Of a DNA stretch of 5,988 bases, positions 1 through 5,803 are shown one piece after another. Position numbers and translations under genes: made by a program. Source of the stretch: Methanobrevibacter_A sp964431035 (lineage in GTDB: Archaea; Methanobacteriota; Methanobacteria; Methanobacteriales; Methanobacteriaceae); assembly GCA_964431035.1 (NCBI GenBank), contig CAYSIF010000072.1, positions 1-5,988 on the forward strand. Direction: 5' to 3'. Each line of letters opens with the position of its first letter. Position 1 is the stretch's first letter. The notes below the pieces were generated by a model. That model saw only the letters and a list, made by a program, of their open reading frames with translations, searched no databases and was not told the origin of the DNA.

Positions 1-124
1 CTTTATGAACACCAGTTTTAACAAGGTTAGACCATTTAGGTGCACTAACTTTATCATTTTTCTTTAGTTCTTCTGCAACATATTTGATTAATACATCTGC
101 AGGAACATCATATACAGTACTCAT
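1..124 (-). CDS. rps19e: Small-subunit ribosomal protein S19e, N-terminal part (cut by window edge)
   Basis: The reverse complement from ATG at 122-124 gives 41 codons that run open to the window edge. The protein begins MSTVYDVPADVLIKYVAEEL and continues to a PKWSNLVKTGVHK segment. Both the YDVPAD start and the P-x-W...VKTG-x-HK motif are characteristic of archaeal and eukaryotic S19e, a small-subunit protein absent from bacteria that is needed for late small-subunit maturation in eukaryotes. The family is about 150 residues, so roughly three quarters of the gene lies outside. A GGAG Shine-Dalgarno sequence at 132-135 sits 7 nt before the ATG, which fixes the start. It is the third gene after rnp4 and the YhbY-family gene, separated from the latter by a 101-nt spacer. 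That spacer is long for this operon and may hold an extra promoter. Identification is secure; only the C-terminal part is unseen. Confidence 0.93.
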   Translation of the reverse strand, partial: MSTVYDVPADVLIKYVAEELKKNDKVSAPKWSNLVKTGVHK

Positions 125-173
125 TATATTTCTCCGTATTATTTTTTATTTTTCAAACATGCTAAAATCTAAA

Positions 174-181
174 ATTTATAA
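174..181 (-). promoter_or_regulatory. Candidate TATA box for rps19e
   Basis: On the minus strand the element reads TTATAAAT inside a longer AT stretch. It would place transcription initiation about 25 nt downstream, near 150, giving a leader of roughly 27 nt that contains the GGAG ribosome site. The unusual length of this spacer within an otherwise compact operon is the main reason to suspect a second, internal promoter. In DNA this AT-rich such a match is weak evidence. Confidence 0.28.
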
Positions 182-185
182 TTAA

Positions 186-214
186 ATCTAAGACTGGTGT
201 CTGTAACTCTAGAT
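186..214 (-). other. Short imperfect hairpin between the YhbY-family gene and rps19e
   Basis: In the minus-strand transcript AGAC (199-202) and GUCU (191-194) pair across an ACCA loop. Immediately outside, UAGAU (186-190) can pair with AUCUA (210-214) across a 7-nt one-sided bulge (203-209). The element is noticeably richer in G and C than the surrounding spacer and lies 12 nt after the stop of the YhbY-family gene. It could be a processing site, a weak attenuator or a protein-binding leader element. No known RNA family is recognised. Confidence 0.25.
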
Positions 215-225
215 ATTAATTTAAT

Positions 226-480
226 TTAAGATTTTTTATAAATAATAGCAACATGGCCTCTAGTATCAATAAGTTCGGATTTAGTTTGATTGACTATGTC
301 ACTAATGTAATCATCTTTATTTTTTGCTATTCCTCTAGCAAATTTTATTCTAACAATCTCATTGTCTTTCAACTGGCGTTTTATTTCTTCAATAACATTT
401 TCATTAATGCCAGCTTTACCAATGTTTATTGTTATTGCGGAAAGACTTCTATTCATTATCTCTTTTTTTGTAAGAGTCAA
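226..480 (-). CDS. YhbY-family (CRM domain) RNA-binding protein
   Basis: This 84-residue protein is essentially one CRM/YhbY domain (COG1534). In bacteria such proteins associate with pre-50S ribosomes, and in plants CRM domains act in group II intron splicing. Visible features are the N-terminal LTKKEIM...RSL helix, the GKAG loop at residues 21-24 (the GxxG RNA-binding loop), the IEEIKRQLKDNEIVRIKF core around 30-47, and the closing TRGHVAIIYKK strand at 73-83. The length matches free-standing family members. The start is TTG at 478-480: an AGGAG at 489-493 lies 8 nt upstream, and this start keeps the conserved first helix. The next in-frame ATG (454-456, residue 9) would cut that helix and has only a poor ribosome site. 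The gene overlaps the end of rnp4 by 32 nt, its Shine-Dalgarno lies inside rnp4, and rps19e follows, so translational coupling and a role in ribosome or tRNA biogenesis are likely. The exact RNA target is unknown. Confidence 0.9.
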   Translation of the reverse strand: MTLTKKEIMNRSLSAITINIGKAGINENVIEEIKRQLKDNEIVRIKFARGIAKNKDDYISDIVNQTKSELIDTRGHVAIIYKKS

Positions 481-814
481 TTTTAGCTCTCCTTTTAGAT
501 TTTTTTTCCTTAATATATGGAATTTTCATAATATGGCCGCATTCTTCACATTTAATATTTATTTTTTCATTTATAAGCCGGATTGAAGAATTATGGCCTG
601 GTTGAAGGAACTTATAACATTTTTTACAATATCTTCGGTTCCATTTTTGAGGAATTTCAACATTATACTTCTTGGATATATTTCTAGCTAACTCGACATA
701 TCGATGAGACCGTTCTGGATGAATTTTAATTTCTTCTTCCGCTTGAGTAAAAAGAATATCCATACGCTCTTTAGCTATATCTAATATCCAATTAGGTCGT
801 CTTCCTCGTCTCAA
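449..814 (-). CDS. rnp4: Ribonuclease P protein component 4 (Rpp21/Rpr2 family)
   Basis: This 121-residue basic protein matches archaeal RNase P subunit Rnp4, the homologue of human Rpp21. It binds the specificity domain of RNase P RNA together with Rpp29 during removal of pre-tRNA 5' leaders. It opens with MRRGRRPNWILDIAKERMDIL, typical of the family, followed by a helical HPERSHRYVELARNISKKYNV segment (residues 32-52). A zinc ribbon follows, with Cys63-x2-Cys66 and Cys89-x2-Cys92. The tail (101-121) is rich in Lys and Arg. The start is TTG at 812-814; the frame is closed by a TGA only five codons upstream and contains no ATG, and a GAGGGG ribosome site at 824-829 is suitably spaced. It is the first gene of the rnp4-YhbY-rps19e operon and overlaps the next gene by 32 nt. 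Length and all four zinc ligands are intact. Confidence 0.93.
   Translation of the reverse strand: MRRGRRPNWILDIAKERMDILFTQAEEEIKIHPERSHRYVELARNISKKYNVEIPQKWNRRYCKKCYKFLQPGHNSSIRLINEKINIKCEECGHIMKIPYIKEKKSKRRAKIDSYKKRDNE
489..493 (-). promoter_or_regulatory. Shine-Dalgarno supporting the TTG start of the YhbY-family gene
   Basis: AGGAG on the minus strand lies inside the rnp4 coding sequence, 8 nt before TTG 478-480. No comparable site precedes the downstream ATG at 454-456. This decides the start and means the ribosome site is read through by ribosomes translating rnp4. Confidence 0.7.
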
Positions 815-823
815 AAAAACATA

Positions 824-829
824 CCCCTC
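824..829 (-). promoter_or_regulatory. Shine-Dalgarno supporting the TTG start of rnp4
   Basis: The minus strand reads GAGGGG 9 nt before TTG 812-814. Two ATGs nearby (820-822 and 831-833) are out of frame with the protein; the first meets a stop after two further codons. The TTG is therefore the only initiation codon that gives the conserved family N-terminus. Confidence 0.6.
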
Positions 830-872
830 TCATAATTTTATTTTTTAATTGAATAAAAAACAAAATATAAAG

Positions 873-882
873 TTTATATAAA
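873..882 (-). promoter_or_regulatory. TATA box of the rnp4-YhbY-rps19e operon
   Basis: On the minus strand the sequence is TTTATATAAA preceded by GAATTTT, close to the archaeal TATA/BRE arrangement. Initiation about 25 nt downstream would fall near 850, leaving a leader of about 36 nt with the GAGGGG ribosome site. It is the best TATA match between the preceding terminator region and rnp4. A second, weaker TATA-like match lies at 863-870. Confidence 0.5.
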
Positions 883-1059
883 AATTCAATTTTTCACATA
901 TTAAATTACACTATTTACAAGTTTTTTTTACACTAATATTAAAACAAGTTAAAAAAAAATTTAATAATATATTTTAATAGTAAAAAAGTTTTTATTTTCT
1001 TACATAAACCAATAAATAGTATAAGAAGAATATTAATCTAAAATATATTTTTTTTATTT
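883..1059. other. AT-rich noncoding spacer with no gene seen
   Basis: Between the end of the adenylate kinase transcription unit and the rnp4 promoter I see only very AT-rich DNA. Homopolymer runs occur on both strands, including A9 at 951-959 and T8 at 922-929 and 1048-1055 (plus strand). No reading frame of useful length, tRNA-like fold or clean repeat is visible. The A9 run is a T9 on the transcribed strand and could be a back-up termination site. Confidence 0.5.
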
Positions 1060-1082
1060 AAAAAACCTTTCTATTAAAAAAA
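1060..1082 (-). terminator. Oligo-T terminator after the adenylate kinase gene
   Basis: On the minus strand a T7 tract (1076-1082) begins 4 nt after the TAG stop, and a T6 tract (1060-1065) follows. Archaeal RNA polymerase commonly terminates at runs of five or more T without a hairpin. The position, directly after the last gene of the drg unit, fits. Confidence 0.55.
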
Positions 1083-1086
1083 TTAA

Positions 1087-1635
1087 CTACTTAATAATAT
1101 AATCAATAAAACTAATATTTCCCACAGGAAAACTCTTTTTATCAAGTATAATATCATAAACTAAACTTAAAACCTCATCAATAGTTAAATCACTAGTATC
1201 TAATTCATGAACCTTATCGTCATGTTTTTGATAGGCTTCAACAGAACAAACATCTAACGCTTCAGCCTCTAAATTTTCTAAAATCTTACTTTCAGAATAA
1301 CCTCTTGATTCAAGTCTCTTTTTAAGAATATCTGGATTTAATCTAAGAATTATACACTTATCACAATAACTACATAAATGAGAAACATGCCCCTCAACAA
1401 TAACAATACCCTCATCAACATTATCTTTTATATAGTCATTCAATTTATCATCTAAACCTTCAATATCAATAACCTTATAACCTTTATTAGGATCTTCCCC
1501 CAAAATCAAATCATGCTCAACAACAAATTCATTAATACTAATAGAAAAAATGTCATCAAATTTTTCACTTAATCTATTAGATAATGTTGTTTTACCAGTA
1601 CATGGTGTTCCACTTATATAAATTACAGTAGTCAT
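1087..1635 (-). CDS. Fap7/AK6-type adenylate kinase (NMP kinase-like ATPase)
   Basis: This 182-residue P-loop protein belongs to the Fap7/hCINAP (AK6) family, not the classical adenylate kinases. Family members have adenylate kinase/ATPase activity and, in eukaryotes and archaea, bind ribosomal protein uS11 during small-subunit maturation. The P-loop is GTPCTGKTT at residues 9-17. The IVEGHVSH segment at 79-86 is the family's Walker B-like motif, and RLESRGYSESKILENLEAE at 107-125 is the LID region. The C-terminal FPVGNISF matches the family's closing PGN motif. Full length is expected at 170-185. The ATG at 1633-1635 is needed to keep the first beta strand. It lies 15 nt after drg, but no Shine-Dalgarno is visible; T8 fills the spot instead. 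Oddities are Cys at P-loop position 12, usually Gly, and a Cys88-x2-Cys91-x2-Cys94 cluster. Family assignment is confident; the ribosomal role is inferred from homologues. Confidence 0.9.
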   Translation of the reverse strand: MTTVIYISGTPCTGKTTLSNRLSEKFDDIFSISINEFVVEHDLILGEDPNKGYKVIDIEGLDDKLNDYIKDNVDEGIVIVEGHVSHLCSYCDKCIILRLNPDILKKRLESRGYSESKILENLEAEALDVCSVEAYQKHDDKVHELDTSDLTIDEVLSLVYDIILDKKSFPVGNISFIDYIIK

Positions 1636-1650
1636 AAAAAAAAGTTTAAA

Positions 1651-2745
1651 TTATTTTTTCAATATTACTCTAAGAACATCCTCATCATGTAACTCATGAT
1701 CAGGACCTACTTTCTGTCCAGGGAATTTAACAGAATCTCCCCAAATCTTAGCATGTCTAAAATTCTTAACAAACTCACGATGCAATCTACCACATGCCTC
1801 AATAACAGTACAACCCTTTCTAAGAATTAAAGGATCCTCCATATCAGCTTTTCTACCTTGAGGTTTAAGATAAACACGTATAAGCCCTAGATTATCAAAA
1901 ATAATATCACGTAAATTATCAATATTCATATTCTTATCTGCAGAAATAGGAATAAAATCAGGAATAGTTTTCTTAACCTCTTTTAAATAAGCCTCATCAA
2001 CCAAATCAACTTTATTTAAAAGAATAATCATAGGAATATACATTCTATTAACTTCTAAACAATCAATAAACTGATCAATAGTAACATCATCCCGTATTAA
2101 AACAGAAGCATTATGAATACCATACTCATTAAGAATAGATCTAATAGTCTTATCATCTAAATAAGTTAAATCAACAGTAGAAGATACTTGAACGCCACCA
2201 ACCTTCTTTTTATTAATAGTTACATCTGGACGAGTCTCATTAGGACGAATACCAATATTCCTAAGCTCTTCAATAATAATATTTAAATGCTGAGGATTAA
2301 AAACATCCAAAACAATAACAATCAAATCAGCATTACGAGCAACAGATAAAATCTCACGACCCCTACCTTTACCACTAGAAGCACCAGTAATAATACCTGG
2401 AATATCAAAAACCTGAATCTTAGCATTATTATGCTCCATTATTCCAGGAATAATATCCAAAGTTGTAAACTGATAAGCACCAACTTTACTATTAGCATTA
2501 GTTAACTCATTTAACAAGGTAGACTTACCTACAGAAGGAAAACCAACAAGAACTACAGTAGAATCTCCACTCTTTTTAATACTAAAACCATGACCCTTAG
2601 ATCCACTACTTTTACGTTGAATAGATTCCTCTTTTAACTTAGCAATTTTAGCTTTTAACTTACCAATATGGTGAGATGTAGCTTTATTATAAGGAGTTTT
2701 CTGAATTTCTTCCTCAATTTCCTTAATTTTATCATCAATATCCAT
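1651..2745 (-). CDS. drg: DRG-family GTP-binding protein (Obg/DRG superfamily, TGS domain)
   Basis: This 364-residue cytosolic GTPase has the standard DRG architecture. The N-terminal basic helical region (1-60) has a TPYNKATSHHIGKLKAKIAKL stretch at 17-37. The G domain has G1 GFPSVGKS (68-75), G2 around FTTL (93-96), G3 DIPG (114-117), G4 NKVD (244-247) and G5 ISA (267-269). The glycine-rich GASSGKGRGRE segment follows G3, an S5D2L-like insert lies at about 170-235, and the C-terminal TGS domain is at about 289-364. Eukaryotic Drg1/Drg2 bind polysomes and aid translation; archaeal homologues are presumed to work on ribosomes. All nucleotide-binding motifs are intact and the length is normal. 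AGGAG at 2753-2757, 7 nt before ATG 2743-2745, fixes the start. It leads a two-gene unit with the Fap7-type kinase, both tied to ribosomes. Confidence 0.96.
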   Translation of the reverse strand: MDIDDKIKEIEEEIQKTPYNKATSHHIGKLKAKIAKLKEESIQRKSSGSKGHGFSIKKSGDSTVVLVGFPSVGKSTLLNELTNANSKVGAYQFTTLDIIPGIMEHNNAKIQVFDIPGIITGASSGKGRGREILSVARNADLIVIVLDVFNPQHLNIIIEELRNIGIRPNETRPDVTINKKKVGGVQVSSTVDLTYLDDKTIRSILNEYGIHNASVLIRDDVTIDQFIDCLEVNRMYIPMIILLNKVDLVDEAYLKEVKKTIPDFIPISADKNMNIDNLRDIIFDNLGLIRVYLKPQGRKADMEDPLILRKGCTVIEACGRLHREFVKNFRHAKIWGDSVKFPGQKVGPDHELHDEDVLRVILKK

Positions 2746-2791
2746 TAATAGACTCCTATAATTATAATAAAAATATAACTTATACGATAAT

Positions 2792-2803
2792 TATATTATA
2801 AAA
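2792..2803 (-). promoter_or_regulatory. Candidate TATA box for the drg unit
   Basis: The minus strand reads TTTATAATATAA. Initiation about 25 nt downstream would fall near 2772 and give a short leader (about 26 nt) containing the AGGAG ribosome site. A second candidate, TTTATAAA near 2874-2883, would give a leader of more than 100 nt. The DNA is so AT-rich that the choice is uncertain, but a promoter somewhere in 2758-2890 is expected because the aglB terminator lies just upstream. Confidence 0.4.
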
Positions 2804-2849
2804 TAAAATTTTCTTAAAAATAAGAAATAAAGACTAAAACTTTTAATTC

Positions 2850-2875
2850 AAGTATAAATTTTAAATTTCATACTT
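2850..2875 (-). repeat. Imperfect inverted repeat upstream of drg
   Basis: The arms AAGTATAAATTT and AAATTTCATACTT pair with a single bulged base and almost no loop in DNA; in RNA the innermost pairs would open to form a loop. It lies between the aglB termination tracts and the drg promoter candidates. It may be a regulator site, part of a longer drg leader, or chance in AT-rich DNA. Confidence 0.3.
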
Positions 2876-2891
2876 TATAAAAATTTTGTAC

Positions 2892-2930
2892 AAAAAAAAG
2901 AATGAATAAAAAAAGGTGAAAAAAGGTGGG
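2892..2930 (-). terminator. Tandem oligo-T terminator after aglB
   Basis: On the minus strand the aglB 3' flank contains CCCACC followed by T6 (2919-2924), then CACC followed by T7 (2908-2914), and then T8 (2892-2899). This is a clear archaeal multi-tract intrinsic terminator. It begins about 25 nt after the aglB TAA, with a C-rich patch before the first two tracts. It separates aglB from the drg unit. Confidence 0.7.
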
Positions 2931-2955
2931 AATTTAAAATAACTTTTAAATAATT

Positions 2956-5694
2956 TTAACTAGTCGTGTTCGTATCAGATGATGAAGCACCATTATTAAC
3001 TTTCCACAATGAAACTCCACTATCAATTCTAACTAATTCATATGCATCTTGTCCATTACCACCTAATAAGAACAATTTAGTAAACATAGAATCAACTAGA
3101 CGATTATCAATAAGAATAGCATTATAATTATCTCCGTCACCTAAAACAAACAAAGTATAATTACCATCAGAGGCATTACTTATTGAAGCATTTTTAACAA
3201 GATAATTATTCTCAATAATCATAATGTTACTTGCTTTAAGAGGATTATAAATCTCATCATCAATTATAATAGTACTATTATTACTATCATAAACAGCTTC
3301 CATCTGTCCAGTAGTTTGGTTAGTACCGTTTTCACCTCTATGAATAACAGCATTAAATGTAATTCCATTCTCACTTAATAACGGTATTTTACCAGTATGG
3401 TTTGTAGTTATATTTGCAACAGTTGTAGATACCATATATTGTAAACTAGTACTGTTTTGCGCATCAAAGTCCCATGTACCGAAGTAACTCCACCATCCAG
3501 CTTTTTGCAACATATCTGAACTTAAAACAACAACTGTTTCTCTAGGATTTTCAGGATGTGAGTATTTCAACACATTATTAGCTTGAGCTTCAGTTAAAGA
3601 ATAATTATTCATCATAACATTCTTAGCATCATCTCTAGACAATGCTAAAGTGTGTAATAAGATCTCAACAGATAGAGTATTATTTCCACCATTATACTTA
3701 TTCAACTCAACAGTAGCATTAGTACCACTATTTGCAAGCATTGTGAAAATACCTTTAGATAAATCTAAATTAGACGTGGTCAAAGCACGACCTGTCCAAA
3801 ATGCACCTTCCCCTGACTGAGAACCCCCATCGAAGTAAGTTTGCTTATCAGATGCAATTTCAAACAGATAACCGAAATCCCACCAAGATTGAACAACAGT
3901 ATCATTTGGAATAGTATTATTAGCATTAGTCTTAAGATAAGTCATAGAATTCCACATTGGATCACTTGTACCCGGAACAACTTGTTCAGAAGTAACATAA
4001 GCTGCACAAACAGTTGGTGAAATTAAAGCTAATGTAATTAATAAAATCGCAACAGTCTTCTTTAAAGATAAATTAGTTTCTTTAAAGAATTTTCCACCAT
4101 AAATAACAATAAGTGAAATAGCAGCAAGTACAATGAATAATCCTATACCAAACATTAAATTATACTGTATAGCAAATGGGAATGCTATTAAAAATGAACA
4201 GAACACAGTAAGAACTGCAAGCACACGTTCATTATCAACTTTTGCTTTAATATAATCAACAGCTAAACCTACAAATATACCATCAACAATACCAAATGGT
4301 ACGAGCAATACTTGTATAAAACGAGTACCCTGAGTAACAGCTACCGCAGAAATACCAATCCACACAAAGAATGTAGCATAATACAATAGAGTTAATTTTC
4401 TATCTTCTTCCTTATCTTCTAATGAGCTAACAGAAGTTAATTCTTTTATTGCAAGATTAAATCTACTACTCTCATCTTTTTTCTGAGATGCAGATTTTCT
4501 ATTTATTTTAGATTTTTTACCAGGTCTTATTTCTTTTTCATTGGAAGGTCGTAATTTCCATAATTTGAGACTGTATACAGCAAAAACAATTAATGCACCG
4601 AATAATGCTATAATTCCACCAATACCGTTTATAACAGATTGTGAACTAGCTAAGAATGCACCATATAAACCTCCAGATAAAAGGTTAGGAACTTGCATCT
4701 CTGCAACAGATACCATAACATTCGGGAAAGCAGTTCCAGCTAAACCTTCAGTTGTACCAGCAGTACTTTGTAATCCGAATAAACCAATTGCATCAGTAAC
4801 TAATTTTCCTACACTGCTTAATCCTCCACCTTGGATTATCATTCCAATAACTCCAACGATAAGAATTAAGACGACTGTGAATAACATTTTTTGGTCTAAG
4901 AACCATTTAAATTTATTACTATAATCTCGAATTGATCTTAAAGCTCTTATCTTTAAGATGAAACATAAAATGTAATAGAATATACCAACAAATACTAATA
5001 GGAATGCATAGAAGTACCATCCACCCCATGCCATTGAAAATAGTAACAATGATATAACTGTTAATATTCCATAGACAATTCTTGCAATTATATTATCTGA
5101 CCGCACACTTTCTGTGAAGAATAAAAACGTAAATAACGGGAAAAATACGTTAAACATATCTGTATCGAAAAATCCTGCAAATGTGTGTGAGAAATAATTA
5201 GGCCCTAAACATACTAAAATAGCCGCCGTAATAGCACCATAATCATTTGTAATTCTCCGTGTTAATGTATATGCAGGTATAACAGCGATAGCAGATATTA
5301 ATGCAGCCGCATAAAATGCTACTTCTTTTAATGACATCGAAGTAAACATATTAGCAATATTATATAATCCAATTGCTACCCATGAAATCATAGGTGTCAA
5401 ACCTGTCGTATCTACTCCATATGGGGAGTTCCTGTGCATATCCATTGGAACACCATCAATCATGGCATCTCCAAAGAATCCATTATCCATATATGATTGT
5501 GTTAAACGTAAATTATAATATGAATCCATCTCACTAAAGTAAGGTAAACCATCAACATCTCTGTAATTATCTTGTAAGTCTGATGGGAGTATGCTCAAAT
5601 CTTGTGCATGAGCTCTAAGCCCAAAAGAGAATGCCATTAAGATAACTATGATAGCTACCGCTTTAATGATTTTCATTGTATTTTCTCTACTCAT
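2956..5694 (-). CDS. aglB: Dolichyl-phosphooligosaccharide-protein glycotransferase (archaeal oligosaccharyltransferase, STT3 family)
   Basis: The single-subunit membrane enzyme transfers a lipid-linked glycan to Asn of N-x-S/T sequons outside the cytoplasm, as in S-layer and other surface proteins. Of its 912 residues, about 1-567 form a hydrophobic domain of roughly 13 membrane segments, beginning with a signal-anchor at 8-30. The rest is a soluble extracellular domain. Catalytic marks are EMDSYYN (55-61, metal-binding Asp57), FDTDMFN (176-182, the DxD motif) and SVAE (329-332, the TIxE-like loop glutamate). Arg458 lies in TQGTRF, the sequon-reading WWDFG is at 604-608, and a DK/MI-like DSMFTKLFLLGG is at 868-879. 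A charged 50-residue cytosolic loop (about 381-432) interrupts the membrane domain. ATG 5692-5694 with GAGG at 5701-5704 is preferred over Met7. It appears monocistronic, between its own promoter and a strong terminator. The C-terminal domain carries 16 sequons. Confidence 0.96.
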   Translation of the reverse strand: MSRENTMKIIKAVAIIVILMAFSFGLRAHAQDLSILPSDLQDNYRDVDGLPYFSEMDSYYNLRLTQSYMDNGFFGDAMIDGVPMDMHRNSPYGVDTTGLTPMISWVAIGLYNIANMFTSMSLKEVAFYAAALISAIAVIPAYTLTRRITNDYGAITAAILVCLGPNYFSHTFAGFFDTDMFNVFFPLFTFLFFTESVRSDNIIARIVYGILTVISLLLFSMAWGGWYFYAFLLVFVGIFYYILCFILKIRALRSIRDYSNKFKWFLDQKMLFTVVLILIVGVIGMIIQGGGLSSVGKLVTDAIGLFGLQSTAGTTEGLAGTAFPNVMVSVAEMQVPNLLSGGLYGAFLASSQSVINGIGGIIALFGALIVFAVYSLKLWKLRPSNEKEIRPGKKSKINRKSASQKKDESSRFNLAIKELTSVSSLEDKEEDRKLTLLYYATFFVWIGISAVAVTQGTRFIQVLLVPFGIVDGIFVGLAVDYIKAKVDNERVLAVLTVFCSFLIAFPFAIQYNLMFGIGLFIVLAAISLIVIYGGKFFKETNLSLKKTVAILLITLALISPTVCAAYVTSEQVVPGTSDPMWNSMTYLKTNANNTIPNDTVVQSWWDFGYLFEIASDKQTYFDGGSQSGEGAFWTGRALTTSNLDLSKGIFTMLANSGTNATVELNKYNGGNNTLSVEILLHTLALSRDDAKNVMMNNYSLTEAQANNVLKYSHPENPRETVVVLSSDMLQKAGWWSYFGTWDFDAQNSTSLQYMVSTTVANITTNHTGKIPLLSENGITFNAVIHRGENGTNQTTGQMEAVYDSNNSTIIIDDEIYNPLKASNIMIIENNYLVKNASISNASDGNYTLFVLGDGDNYNAILIDNRLVDSMFTKLFLLGGNGQDAYELVRIDSGVSLWKVNNGASSSDTNTTS

Positions 5695-5757
5695 AAAAAT
5701 CCTCTAATTAATTTATTTATAAATTAATGCTTTAAAATTTGTTTGTTTATCTTAAAA

Positions 5758-5768
5758 TTTATAAATAA
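5758..5768 (-). promoter_or_regulatory. Candidate TATA box of aglB
   Basis: The minus strand reads TTATTTATAAA. Initiation about 25 nt downstream, near 5735, would leave a leader of about 40 nt with the GAGG ribosome site at 5701-5704. A second copy of the TTTATAAAT core at 5716-5724 would give an almost leaderless message and bypass that ribosome site, so the distal copy is preferred. Confidence 0.38.
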
Positions 5769-5791
5769 TAATCTTATTTTAAAAATTAAGT

Positions 5792-5803
5792 ACAAAGCTT
5801 TGT
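5792..5803. promoter_or_regulatory. 12-bp perfect palindrome upstream of aglB
   Basis: ACAAAGCTTTGT is a perfect palindrome about 25 bp upstream of the preferred aglB TATA box, where an archaeal activator or repressor could bind. Its left edge overlaps one copy of AAGTACAA (5788-5795); a second copy lies 39 bp away at 5827-5834. No regulator family is recognised. Confidence 0.25.

Noticed and set aside
449..480. Programmed frameshift at the A7 run producing an Rpp21-YhbY fusion
   Set aside because: The overlap holds an A7 run, but no slippery heptamer fits the rnp4 reading frame. A good ribosome site plus start codon already explains separate translation.
253..586. Plus-strand frames at 253-486 and 362-586
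   Set aside because: They lie antisense to the well-supported YhbY-family and rnp4 genes, are Phe-rich shadows, and lack ribosome sites.
883..1059. Small RNA gene or repeat array in the AT-rich spacer
   Set aside because: Only homopolymer runs and AT-rich sequence are visible. There is no GC-rich fold, C/D or H/ACA box pair, or regular repeat unit, although archaeal RNA genes in AT-rich genomes usually stand out by higher GC.
1636..1680. Leaderless transcript for the Fap7-type kinase from a promoter inside the end of drg
   Set aside because: No convincing TATA element lies 22-30 nt upstream of the ATG; only generic AT sequence is present.
4541..4924. A 127-codon plus-strand frame opposite aglB
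   Set aside because: It mirrors the membrane domain of AglB, has Pro/Thr/Ile-rich composition typical of an antisense shadow, and shows no recognisable motif.
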